Positions 36,680 to 48,995 of a stretch of 64,000 bases of DNA are shown here, in pieces; position 1 is the first letter of the stretch; each line of letters opens with the position of its first letter. The stretch comes from Thuidium tamariscinum (lineage: Eukaryota; Streptophyta; Bryopsida; Hypnales; Thuidiaceae). The notes below the pieces were generated by a model. The model saw only the letters and a program-made list of their open reading frames with translations, was not told where the DNA came from and did no database searches. Both the position numbers and the translations under genes were made by a program. The stretch is from the NCBI GenBank assembly GCA_947034885.2, contig OX344757.2:22004001-22068000 (forward strand), in the 5' to 3' direction.

Positions 36680-37125
36680 ATAGCATTGGTGAATCTAAAC
36701 TTCCCAATGAAATCTAACACAAAGTAATGTATATTTAGGTCTAATTTGGCAACTTGTTGTCAAAATAATTTATTTTTCACATTCCGACAATTTGACAACC
36801 TCTTTTGATTTTCTTGGTTTTCTCTTATTTTCAGAAATAGTTGAAATTTTCTCAAATTTTCCCTTAAAATTTTCCCAGATTTTCTCTTGAATTTTTTTTT
36901 CAGATTTTCAGAAATAGTTGTAAATTTTTATATTTTAAAATTTCAAACAAGATCCAAAATTTGCTTAGTTTTTAATGAAACTGACCTACATGTAAGGTAC
37001 TCAAAATCTATTTGAAGTACAATCAGTTTCAATTCCAAAATATTCTCCCAAATAGAACTTTATAATGATTTACCTGAAATCGTCAATTCAGGAGAACATT
37101 CTTTACTTTTAGAGGTAAAAGTGCC

Positions 37126-39144
37126 CTTGGCTGTCGGAAAATTCGAACCTTCCAATTATTGGCATTGCAATACTGATAGTAGGTAACCAACAGAAATTCA
37201 CTTTGGCAAAAGAACCCGTTAATGTGAACAGGGACCTAGTTGGAAATTACTCCGATCGTGTGTGAACACGAGGAAGGCGAGGGCAAACCTTGAGCCAAAC
37301 AAGTGGGCATACTAATCAGCCTGCCACTTACGCGATTGCTGCTGTGACGACGGAGGATTTTGCTCCATTTAGAGTTTCTGTGTTCGTGAGTGTGATTTCG
37401 CTAAATCTTTGGTGCGCTCTGAGCTTCATGGAATTACAGTTTGATGATTGTTGATAACACTGAATTTTTTATGACTTATTCCGGATTTGGCCCTCACTGT
37501 AACAAGTCCTGTGCAATTTGGGAGAATTCTTTGTGAGTTTTGGTAGCTGTAACTTAGTAGGATTTTTTAGAGCTATTAGATAGTGGTGGAGTGAGGGATG
37601 ACGACTCGACGAGTCACGAGATTGTTTATAATGCTGTGGAAGGGTAGGAGTGATTTGAGGAGGAGGTGGCGGTGGAATTAATAGTGATGGACGATTTGGA
37701 GAACGTGATGCACGTGTGACAATTATTACGTATCTGTGAGTGGTGTTAGTTGGTAATTGAGCTCTTAGATGATGATTTGTGTCTGAGATGGCGTGAAATT
37801 TTTGTGTGTCTAAGGTAAACAGAGGATTTCTATTGGAGGTACTTCTTGGTATGCTCCCTGGAAGCTTCCTTTCGAAGTGCTGTGGCGGGGGGTTGCGGTT
37901 GAAAGTCGTGGAAGTGGTGTGCATCAATTTTGGACTACTTAGAACTTTTTGTGAAATTTCCTGAGACAGTTTCACTCGTTCCTGCTCCAACTGTGTCCGC
38001 GTCTGTTCCTCTGATTCGGACTGCGCAACTATGTTGGAAACTTCCGATCGAGGTTGACCTCTTCGTCAATGTTGTGGTGAGGTGTGCGCAGTTTACGCGT
38101 CATCACTTCGTGACTGCCATTTTTGAACTCCAGACTCCATGCCTCGGGTCCGACGAGCCCTTGTAATTCCAGCTCTCGTTTTGTCGTGCTCTTCCGCTCT
38201 ACGAAGAAAGCTTGTGCGAATGGAGTGAGTGGTGCATTTTCTTGCTCTTAATTATCTTATTGTCGCCATTGTCTCTCGTTTAACTTACTTGATCATAGTC
38301 TGTGAATCTGGACAGAGTATTCTTCAGTGGGAGGAATGCTTTCTATGCTTCTCCAAGACGTTCTATGTCAATAATCGCCTCTAGGTTTAGGGTTTTACTA
38401 CTTGAATGATGCCTTCATATTGTGACGGGTCCCTTGTGTGACGAAGGATTTGGATACTGATGTTTACCGCCATGAGGCTTTGAGTAGGAACGTCTTTGCG
38501 TGATGAAGGATCATATTGCGAAGTATTGCTCTGGAGGTTCATGTTTGTTAGAATTTGAATGCTACAGAACTCGCTCATAATGGTAGAGCAGACAATTTGA
38601 GCCGAGATCTATCACCGGAATTAATGTTGAGCAGGATGCTTGCTTCTTTGCAGGCATTTCCTGGAATTTTGATACGCACTTTTCCAACTCAAATTGGCCA
38701 CGGATTCTGAAGAACATGTGAATAACCAATTGTTCGGGGATTAATTTCACTGCTGGGACTTGTATTTCTTTTGTATCCACTTATCCGTTGATGGAGGGCG
38801 AAGAAATGTTGCCTTAAGCAAGCATGATTGTAGGTCAAATTAGCCTCTATCTGTACCTCGAATGCTGATGGGAGGGTGATTGGAAGTCGTACCAGTCGTG
38901 CTGTCAACAAGTGCAGTCAGTCTTTTGTCACCCTGGCACAAGCGGAAACCCTACAATTCCTGAATTACTTATAGCTGGAGATGCCAGCAATCGCTGTCAG
39001 CTCTGTTGGGTCTGCCATGTAGACCTTGGGGTCTCAAAGTTGTGCGTAGAAATCATGAAGAAGTTGATATGAGTATGAAACTCATTTACAGTCAGTGATC
39101 TAGAATTCAATATAGAAATCATACAAATGACCAATCTGCAAAAA
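37126..39144 (+). other. Upstream and 5' leader region of the BAGP1-type gene
   Basis: Composition changes here from AT-rich repeat to mixed gene-proximal DNA. Splice-like signals suggest an intron-bearing 5' UTR: an acceptor-like CATTTACAG ends near 39091, and donor-like GGAGTGAGT lies near 38224. Start and exon limits are not determined. The minus-strand frame 37990-37469 (173 codons, Pro/Ser/Thr-rich) and the plus-strand frame 37930-38166 have no recognisable product and are probably accidental. Confidence 0.45.
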
Positions 39145-42100
39145 ATGGCGATGGATGTGTTTATTCCTTCCTGGGGAGAAATAAATATTACATTTGCCGC
39201 GGCTGTAGTATTTATACTCCTCGTGAGCTACTTCCAGCATTTCTTTTCTGGGAACGATATATCCAAGATTGTTGAAGAAGAGAAGGTGGCACACCTTCCA
39301 GCAATATCAGAACTTGAGAGCGTGGTTGTAAACAACCCAAGTATTCAAGGAGTTGGTAAGGTAAATCCTTACAGCATCCAGACACATATACTCGCTATTC
39401 ACCCTTAAATTTAAAAACTGATGAATGTTTTTCATGGTTTCAACAATTCAAGATAATTGTAGCATGTTCAATTTTATAGAAGCTGTCTGTTTAGGGTATG
39501 AGCTATAAGTATTGATGTAACTGACTACATTTGGGCTGCTCATTATGCAGGGGCCGACAAAAGCCTGGGGGAGTGGCTTTGTGTACTTGATTCGGGTGAG
39601 GAACACCAATGAAATTTACTAGACGAAAATGATGAAATGCTTGAATGTGTGACTATTCATAGTCGCTTCAGGACTTAAATAGTTTATCGTGTCGTAAACT
39701 TCATTTCAGATGGTACTATGAGGAGTGTTAAGCAGATGTTAATCCTGGGAGGCTAATAGCACGCTGAAATTTTCTTGATGTAACAGCAGTTGTTCAGCGC
39801 GCCTTTTTACTGAGAAAACACTGACCTCTTCCTTATGATTTGTTTTTATTGGACAGCTGGAACTTTTAGCAGCCAGGAACCTGATTTCGGCTAATTTAAA
39901 TGGCTCATCAGATCCTTATGCTATCATTGAATGTGGCACACAAAAGCGTTTCAGGTGACTGAGTCTCTTCAGATTGAATGATCAAACTTCAGTCTATCAA
40001 TTGATTGATGTATTGAATTAGCATGCTCGTACTTGAGTTCCTCTTGCTGTAATGCAGTCAATCGAAACTTCAGATGAAATTTCACGAACTTAGAGAGTTA
40101 CATAGCTTGAATGAACTGGCACAGTTACTGACTACTCTTCGTTCGCCTTACAGCTCTATGGTTCCGAGCTCTAGGAATCCAGTATGGGGTGAAGAGTTTG
40201 ACTTTTACGCAGAAGAACTGCCTGTTCAGGTACATATGTGCACAATAATATTTTTTTCACACGTTAAAGGAAATTAGGTAGTCAAAGGGTTTAGCATCGG
40301 AGAGTTTTTTAACGAATGAGAATTGTAATGCTGCATTTTTTTCTACAATTCGTGTTCTTGAAGCTTTTTGTGGGCTTTTAAACTGTAAACTACAGGCGAC
40401 TGAGTTCGCAGTTCAATGTGAAACAGTTGCTTTTCTTGGCACTTTTGAACAACGGACTGCTTTTTGCAGATCAAAATTGCTATCTACGATTGGGACATAG
40501 TTTGGAAGAGCACTGCTCTTGGATCATCCATCCTTGAGATTGTGGAGGAGGGCCAAACCGAGGCTGTGTGGCATTCATTGGACAGTGCTTCTGGTCAGGT
40601 GAGCACTGAGCTTCACTAGCATGGTCCTTACAGCAAGGGAGAATTAGAACGTAATATTCTTGGTTTAAATTATCCTTACGATCAGCCTAGTGGTGATTGA
40701 CGAGTCATTTTTATGCGTTTTTCAACATCTTATACATGTATGTGCTGTTTTGCAAGTAGTTGTGTATACAAATGGCGACAAAGCGTTATCCTGTGAGTCA
40801 ATCCGGGTAAGACCACAGTTTTGAGAACGCTATGACCTTCCATTTCTTGGGAAGAACAATCCTTTGCAAGTTTATCAGCGACAAATGTGTATTTAAATAC
40901 GTATTTACATTCTGGACTTTATGCCACATCAATGTGATTATTGCCTTAACTTTATAACGTGAGGGGTCAAGACGTCAGCAGTTCGAAGAGGAAAGATTCA
41001 GGAACTGCATTGAATTTATCTCAACAAAGACAGCTAATATTGAAAGGATCTAAAGTGGAAACATTTTTGATTTGGTTTGTACCGCCTACTTCGTTTTCGT
41101 TTTGTTGCTAGTCTTGTTTTGATAGCATTGGTAAAATGAGTAATAAATTAGAGGAAGATATTATAGTGAAATTTAACATATATAAGTCAGATGTTGTCGG
41201 CTCTAGCTCTTTGAAGAGCAGGACGTTAAATCCGTCCCACGAAGTGAGTCCAGCAGGGTAAAACTCATGTTACCTGGGGGTAAAAGTAAAAAAGCCCCCT
41301 ATTTTGTGCCGTGTTTTTGGGTATGTTTTAAAACCCTTTCTACTCATTTGGGGTCTCTGATTGCAAATATGAATTCAGAATTTGCAAAAAAATTTGTGCA
41401 AAAAGTAAAAAAATTCAGCGTTTACCCCTGGGGTAAATCCAGCCCGCTGGTCCCACTTCGTGGCCTCCCTCTGAAGACACTTCACACGATTTTAAGCGTC
41501 CGTTGACAATTGCTTTTCTATCAATGCCTTAAGAAAAACTTTTCTAGTAATTATTTCTGGCTATTTTGTTTCTAGTGTTTTTTTGATTTGAAATTTACAT
41601 GTGGAGCCCATGTAAGTAGTAGATAAGCAGCCTGGAACTGGCCACTATTCTCCGAATGTAGGATTTGGAGTTGAAAATATCTTGTCATGCTTTTGGAAGT
41701 AGCATAGCTTTGGAGGAAGTCTCATAGTGAAGAAAACTGATCATTCAATGGTTGCTTAACTTGTCTACAGAAGTTTGAGTGGTTATCTCGGGGTAATAGC
41801 CCGCCGAAGGCTGTCCCTTGAGGCACCTGTTGGTACAGAGGTGCGGCAGAAGCCTGGGCCACTTCAGCTCATTTTTGAACTGCCTCCAGATGAGGTACAC
41901 TTGGGATGCATTTATTTATTTATCTATGAAGAAATTTCTTTCTTGTCATTCATGTTTAGATTGGCAAAAGATGGAAATAGTACATCTTGTCATTTGGATC
42001 TTTATGGATAATTGTGCGTTTGGCCGCTGCAGGTGGTTGACCACAGTTACTCATGTGCTCTAGAGAGATCTTTCTTGTACCATGGGCGAATGTATCTGTC

Positions 42101-45100
42101 GCCATGGCATGTTTGCTTTCACTCTAATGTCTTTGCCAAGCAGATGAAGGTTTTTCCTCATGCACAACTTTATGTCGTTTATTTATGTAATATGGTAATT
42201 TGAAGGTATGATGACAGTTTAGTAGGGACCCGTGAGTATTTTACGATGGCTGTTGTCACTAAGAAGTGAGTTTTGTATCAATTGTTGGGCTTTCATTGCT
42301 TACATCAAATTTTGTTGACGTGCAGATCGTTCTGCCCTATGATGACATTGAAGAGGTGAGTGATTTACTATTTGCCAGTCATTCAATGGATCGATTACGT
42401 CATTTGACTGGAAATAATGTCTGGATAAATCATTACGAAGTCAGCTCGCAAGAATATCATCCAGAACGCAACATGAATATTGGAGTAGATACGGATTAAT
42501 TCGTCCTAGCGCCCGGAGTGATGTCATTAGAAGTTTGACGTGCCTGAAATTTTCTGCAACTTGTACTGCATCATTCTCGCTTAACCTTGATATTCTACAG
42601 AATTGAGCAATATTACTTAAATTAAGCTAGTTATTTTTCCAAATGGCCTAATTTTACACCCCTCGGGCACACACCCGATCTGATGCAATGGTCATCATTG
42701 ATGGAGCTCAGATCAAGAAAAGTCACCATTCTTTTATAAATCCAGCCATAACAATTACGCTGCGATCAGGCTCTGGAGGTCAAGGCGTTCCTCCCTTAGT
42801 TAGTGTTGATGGTACGTGACCTCGTTCTGACTATATTTTCTGGGCTACTTTAAGTTGAATATTTCCTTTATTGTGGTTCTTTGTATTTCAATTGACGTGT
42901 CCGAAAGAGACCATCTTCAAGGAGTTTGCGAAATTGAGATATTATTTGGAGACCCTGTTGCAGAGTAGAACACTGCTCAGAGAACTCAAGCTTTTGTTGA
43001 GAGTAGTTGCTCGGATGTCAGAAGTAACAATGGTCCTAAACATCTCTCATTTTTCCGACCTCGTGTTTGTTGTGATAAAGCTTCGCGGGATACAAGACTT
43101 TTGTCAAGCTTGGCTTGTGGTTGGTGCAGGCAGATCGAAGTACAAGTTTGCATCTTTCTGGAATCGAAATCAAGCCCTGCGTGCTCTTGAAAAGGCTTTG
43201 AAGGAGTTCACTGCCATGCAGGAGGCTGCGAAAAAGGTATTCGCAATTACCCTCCCTTCTACACTAGATCAATATTATGTAATATTCAAATTTTGAAGTA
43301 TTAGTTAAAGCGTAGAGAACCAAGAAAAGCTGTTGTCTGTCGCCCTTTCTTTGTGACGGCATTTCTTAACATAGTTGATGTACTTTTTGGTCATTACAAC
43401 TATGGAGAGACTACTCAATAGAGTATTTTAGGAATCTCAGAGATTTTTGTATTGAAATTTTCAGGAGCATTATGTTTCGATGATGAGAACGAGAAGTGGG
43501 TCGTTTCGAGTACATGAGGATATTCCTGATGAAGACGCTATTTCACCCCTACCTGAAGCTCCAATTGTGATACAGCCGTTTCTCAAGGAAGATGTTTTAT
43601 CTGAAGCTATAAATGTGAGTCCCTATTAGTTCTTTTTCAAAGTTAATTATTTTTGTCGTTTTCTTGGAGATACACATGTCATTGTCTCGTATTGTCCCAG
43701 TTTATTAAAAAAGCAACTGACATGATCGGGATGGTTGTCAGATTGAATTGCCGTGTACAGCTGAAGAATTTTTTACAGTTTGCTTGAGGGACGACTCTCA
43801 ATTCATGCAAATGGTAGGCGACCATCGAAAGGACAAAGAAATGAAGGTGCTGTGATGCCTTCGACTCAATTTTGTTCTTACCTTAACTATAGTATCACGG
43901 CCCTGTGGTTGAGTCATGTGTGAAATATAATGTAATTCCTTGAAAACGAGTAGTTGATGAGCTCGTTCTGTTGAGCTTGTCAATATAGTTTATTTTTACT
44001 CTCGTTCGATGGGTCAAGATTGCATTCTTCGCTTTCATCGATTTTGGAACTTCTGCGAGGGTGCGTTTGTTCATCCTATGGAGTGCTATATTGAAGTGAA
44101 TACTTACAAAGTTTGTTATAATGTATTATGACTTTGCAGTTAGAAAAATGGGAGGATTCTGAACAATACGGTGGCCTGACTCGGAAAGTGACCTATCGTT
44201 CGATTTGTCAGAGTCCCATGTGTCCTCCCGACACTGCTGTTACTGTGTATCAACATACCACATTTTCTAACAACAAGAAAGTCCTGGTTTGCTTCAGTTA
44301 TACCCTTCTTATGAGTGCCTAGTTCTGCGAAAGCATCTCAATTTCTTTTCTGTAATTTCAGTTCTGAGGCTTTTAGAAATTTCCAGACAGTCGATGTTCA
44401 TTTCTGAATATTCCTTCTAACAACTTAGTAACTTGGTGACTTGTTAAATCTGACTGTCTTTTGAACCTCGACACGGATATTTCCTATCGTTTTTGATCTT
44501 AAGTTTCACTCAGGTGTGAATGAGGTGGAAATTTGTTGGAAATTCTGTGCTGAATTCTACCACTGACTCATTGGATTATCTTTCGTAGGTTTATGAAGCC
44601 GTGTCTCAAATTCATGATGTGCCGTTTGGATCATACTTTGAGGTACTATTTGTGACGTATGATCCTATGCGTCAGGTTCAGTGGTTAGGCACCAGCTTCA
44701 GATGAACTTATCAACACGCAGTGTTTTCCTGCTTGTAGATATGATGACGTACAAGATAAATAGTTAATAATGATAATGACCCTGGTCCTAAGACCATCGT
44801 GAATGGAGTCTTGTTCGGGGTAGTTCAACCGCTCATACCTTTGGGGTATGGGCAGCTGGGACTACCCTTGCTGCGATGATCAGTTATCATCAGATCAATG
44901 ACCGTATATGGAATGACCTTGTTGCGAGGCGTCACCCTTCCCACTTGTTCCATTTATGCGGCAAAACCTGTACTCAAGTGTGTTCTATGGGGCAGGTGCA
45001 TGCAAAGTGGACATTTGTGACGAAGTCAAAATCGATGTGTAATCTGATCTTTAAAGTTGGTAAGGGAGCTGAATTATGTTCAAGAGTTCTCCTTTTTCAT

Positions 45101-45805
45101 TGTCTGATACAATTTATACTCCATTTGTTTAGTTCCCGTTTTAGTTTCATTTTTCAGCTTAGGAAATGCGACAGAATATTGTGAAAATGGTGACCCAATC
45201 ATACTGTGCCAATTTTTTGAGACCATCGACAGGGCTCTAATGGCGAGTATAGTTTCGTCAACGAGTAGCTTCTAAGGATGGAAGGAAATGGCTCTACAAT
45301 CAACTTCACAGGAATATATCTGCGCTGACTCGTTAGAAGATGATGCCCTTTGGTTTCTTAGAAGTCCACGCTGATGGCCCCTGTTTTGTGTGGATTGAAC
45401 AGGTGCACATTTTCAAAAGTGGTGTTTCATGCAATCAAAGATAAAATCTGGAACAGTGTTAGAGGTATTTTGATCTGCGCACCTTGAGCTCGTCATATTT
45501 CATAGTACCTTAGACGCTGGAGCAGCAGAGTTTGTTTCTACCTTGCCTGATAATCATGAAATGGATTCGAACAGTGATGACCGAAATCGATGAATTGGTT
45601 GTTATAAGGATGAGCTTTCGTCTACTTTAATTATATTCGAATAGGTTGCTACAGATCATCCTTTCTGAGATATTTAAAATTTGACTTCTGTACGCAGATG
45701 AAGCAAGACGCCGAGATTTTCATAGAGTTGGCTCGCAAGGAGCTTGCAAGAGTGAAAGAGGAAAGAACACAGAACGATGTCAGCGTGGATAAAGGTGGCT
45801 CATAA
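39145..45805 (+). CDS. BAGP1: BAG-associated GRAM protein 1 homologue (TM-C2-GRAM-VASt), 592 aa
   Basis: Eighteen exons join in frame: 39145-39360, 39551-39595, 39857-39954, 40154-40229, 40470-40598, 40760-40806, 41771-41894, 42033-42149, 42326-42355, 42712-42811, 43130-43236, 43465-43614, 43742-43846, 44140-44286, 44589-44642, 44996-45059, 45403-45464, 45698-45805 (TAA). All introns are GT-AG and phases match. The product is close in length to Arabidopsis BAGP1 (about 594 aa). Residues 12-33 form a membrane anchor. C2 spans about 80-190 ([24 protein letters not shown]). GRAM spans about 240-350 ([30 protein letters not shown]). VASt spans about 405-556 ([32 protein letters not shown]). In Arabidopsis BAGP1 bridges the co-chaperone BAG6 and a protease in autophagy-linked defence. 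VASt-GRAM proteins in general bind membrane lipids or sterols. ATG codons at 39127 and 39151 are alternatives; 39145 has the best context. Intron 6 carries a MITE. Confidence 0.95.
41236..41464. mobile_element. MITE-like element, family B, copy 3, in intron 6 of BAGP1
   Basis: Inverted ends are CCCACGAAGTGAGTCCAGCA and, reversed from 41464, GCCACGAAGTGGGACCAGCG. The interior (AAAGCCCCCTATTTTGTGCC, AAATATGAATTCAGAATTTG) matches the other two copies, but the terminal arms are quite different from theirs while still pairing with each other. It lies within a 964-bp intron, well away from the splice sites. Confidence 0.75.
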
Positions 45806-46430
45806 TTGGGAGGATGTGGGCTCTTTAGCTCTCTTGTGATTAGCAAGGTTGTCTTTTTCGCCGGGGGTAGGGGTGGGGGTGGGTAGTTGGTACTTGTATG
45901 TTGATATATCTTAAGCACTGAAATGAGCCAGTGAAAGTTGCACAGATGCAAAGGTTGAAGGAATATCTTCACGAATGATAGGTATAGGTTAATTAGCTGT
46001 TGATCTTCAAAATGACAGTTTCCACGAGAGCATCTTCCAAGCAGTAGTTCTCACACGGCCGTTGCACGAGGTCGAGTAACGTTCCTTCTAAGAGGTGGAA
46101 ATGTGAAAGCAGCTTATGTAAAGATTATTAATGCTATTAGAAACAGAGTTGCTTGCTCAAGGGCTTAGAATGGATCATATATCTGCTGTCCAGTATATGT
46201 AACAGTGACTATGAATCCTGGTAAATTGTTGCCGTTTACAGCAGAATTTGGTCTCACGATAGGTAAGGCCTAAGGAGCCTTTTCTCATACTGACCTTCTG
46301 CCATTGGTAGGCCATGAATTTAAGTGAATGAAATGGTTTTATTAGTGACGAACAAATTTAAAATCTAGTATACATGACAATGTATTGTACTGTACAGTAC
46401 CAAGAAGAAATGTTACGTAGTTTTATTTCT
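45806..46430 (+). other. 3' flank of BAGP1 gene
   Basis: Probable 3' UTR and downstream DNA. It includes a G-rich tract (GGGGGTAGGGGTGGGGGTGGG) at about 45864-45884. No further gene seen. Confidence 0.4.
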
Positions 46431-48965
46431 GTGCACAAATAAAGCAAGTAGAAGCCATTCTGGCCAAACCCCCAAGCTCACAAAATTCATCAAATCTCAA
46501 ATAAGAAATTGCATTTGGAAGCTCTAGCCCTCTGATTTTCAAACTATTACACGTTTATATGATCGGGTATCAATTTCAAATCAGCAACTTAACAATTAAT
46601 TTCAAATTATTCAACACTATATGTTGGTTTAGATTTAATACTACTACTTTATACAACAGCTACTTCTAGCTAGCAATAAGAGTTTGCAAAGTTCCTACAA
46701 ATACCTCTTCACATACTCTATGAAGAGATTCAAGCAATTCTTCTTTGTTATCTATATTGGCCTTATTTTGAGCTCTTCTTATGACTATCTTCTAAAAATT
46801 TTCTTTTTCAGAAAGTTTGTTTCACCAATTCAACCTTTCCTATGCTATGAGCTTCTCTCTACAATATTGACAACACACTACAATGAACTAGAGTGCCATC
46901 TTCCATAAGTGTAAGGTCTTGTGGATGACTATTAAGAAAATAAAACCTAGTCAAAGCCCCTTGATAGCCAATATCAACAAAATCACTTGCCATTTTTAAT
47001 TGTAGAAGCATGTTCACCAAAGGAAACTTATGAGAGCTACAAAAGGCACTTCAAACCATCATTAGAGTGCAAACTCACTTGCAAATAGGTGCCAAACACT
47101 TTCATCTATATTTCTCATATAATTTCTACCGCACTCTAATTTGTCAAGAATTTTGTCTAATTTCAAAATATGACTAATCCATCCCAAATGACCTTTGTCC
47201 AATTCGTTGTTAGTAGTCCAATGTCTATATAGTCAAGTAAACACTAACCCTTGTGCATTGTGTTTCTTGCTAAGAGAAGGCTTCTTTGCTACAACACAAT
47301 GTCTATACTGAAGGTCATTTGCATGATTTCTTATAGCACAATAGCTAACCTTCACAATAACTCCTACTTTGTTTATAATCTCCATGAGTGGTAAGCAATG
47401 GTCATCTTCTATCATGTCTAGTGAATGCCTTATGGTGCAATCTAGAAATTTTTGAGGTCTATTAGGTGATCTTGGTGAAACTACACTCCTTCAAAGCCTA
47501 TATAGAGCTATGCAAAACAATATAAAGAGTTGAAAGCATCATCTTGCAATTCTATCGCAACATGTGCACTTCCCATTTAAGCTTTGTGCATGTGTACCAA
47601 TGTTCTTTTTTCTCCATTTGTTAATACTTTGATCTTCATCTTTGAGTTCTATAGTATACTGTCAACTAATAATATCATCCAACCACCCCTTCACCACCTA
47701 ATTTCCCCTGTTCAACAATAATGCACCTCACTTCTTTTCTAAGACAAATTCAACTTCAATCACATCAACAAGTTTTGATTCACAACTTGCAATGCTATAG
47801 TAGGGCACTTAGAAGTGTTTATAATCCAACAAGCAAGTAAATTAATGCAACATTGTGGTGCAATGGTAGTGTATGCAAGCCAATTCAATGTGTTGTTGTT
47901 GACATGCTTCAAGGTGATCATTAAAGATCTTCTCTTTTAAAAAACTATATTATTAAGAATCCATGAGTGTTCTTCTCCAACAACACAACTCCCAATTGCA
48001 TGTTGAATGATCACCAAATGAATTCAATCTAATTAGCTAAAATTGCTTGTGCAAAAATGTAAACAAGGACAATATGTAGAAACTATGTAACATTTCTTCC
48101 AAGTATTATACAATAGGTGGAGTCAAAACTTTGAAGATTTGTAAGAATCTTATACAATATCCAATTAATAAATATTTCAGTACATTGAAATCCTCTTGAA
48201 AATAGGCTAATGAAAATCATTTAGATTGATTGAAAGCTATATGGCATTAAATTGTTTAATAAGGCAAAATGTTGTGGGTGCCATGCTCATTGAACCTAGC
48301 AATGAAGTGACTCCTAGATATTTACATGACAACAAACTATACTCTTGTGTATTCTCTAACCATTTTTGTTTGTCAATGAATCTTTCATACCATCACACAT
48401 CCAAGACACAATGAGGGGAATAATAGGAGGGAGCCTTCATACTCTACACTTATTGAAGAAATGCACATAGCATGAAATGACTAGATTACCAAGAATCTTT
48501 CATGGCTCTTATTGTAAGTGAGATTCAATGCAATTCCCAACCAAACTTGTGTAGAGTAGGGGATTTAGGAGGGTACGATGTAGGAGGTTGTAGGGAGTAC
48601 TTGTGGAAGGTAGAGGGCTCTTGAATTGGAGGCAAGGTCTTTTGCTTGAGATTGCAAAATGGATGCAAGAATGGATGTAAACTATATTTGTGAATATGCA
48701 TGTAAATTTCACATGACTTTGTCCTTAGGGCCAAATGAAGAAAGATAAGGAGAAATAAGGGACTTGCACAAAATAAGTAATAAATATAAATAGTTTTGTG
48801 AGAAGAAGTTGGTTGGTAGGGGTTTTCATTGTTGTTCTAGTAGTAAAACAATGAAAAATCAAAGAATTTGGAGTTTTAAGAGTGTTAGTTGAAAGTGTGT
48901 ATCAAAAGAATTCACCATCTCTTGAAGGAAAGTAGACAAATTGAATACCTCAATCTATGAGTGCT
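46431..48965 (-). pseudogene. Decayed sequence, possibly an old transposon coding region
   Basis: AT-rich but less repetitive than its surroundings. On the minus strand, about 47440-47233 reads as a protein-like segment (CTIRHSLDMIEDDHCLPLME, then IINKVGVIVK). This faintly recalls the part of hAT transposases where a Cys-x(4)-His-Leu-Asp-Leu motif precedes an acidic helix. Stops and frame changes surround it, and other frames here (46684-46908, 48226-48414) are unrecognised. The assignment is a guess. Confidence 0.2.
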
Positions 48966-48995
48966 CTAAATTCCCGGGGGTTGCACTTCCCATTT

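Larger units (their letters stand above)
35366..37125. mobile_element. Family M element carrying two nested insertions
   Basis: The left end TTAATCCTTTAGCATTG matches the reversed right end of the copy ending at 32294 (TTAACCCCTTAGCATTG). This copy is interrupted at about 35795-36679 by a family F element, which is itself interrupted by a family B element. Continuity across the insertion is shown by ATTGGTGAATCTAA, which directly follows the left half in the uninterrupted copy. The worn right end is near 37110-37125. Confidence 0.7.

Noticed and set aside
37469..37990. 173-codon minus-strand frame, Pro/Ser/Thr-rich
   Set aside because: Low-complexity composition, opposite to the leader of the BAGP1-type gene, no family resemblance. 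It would need transcript support.
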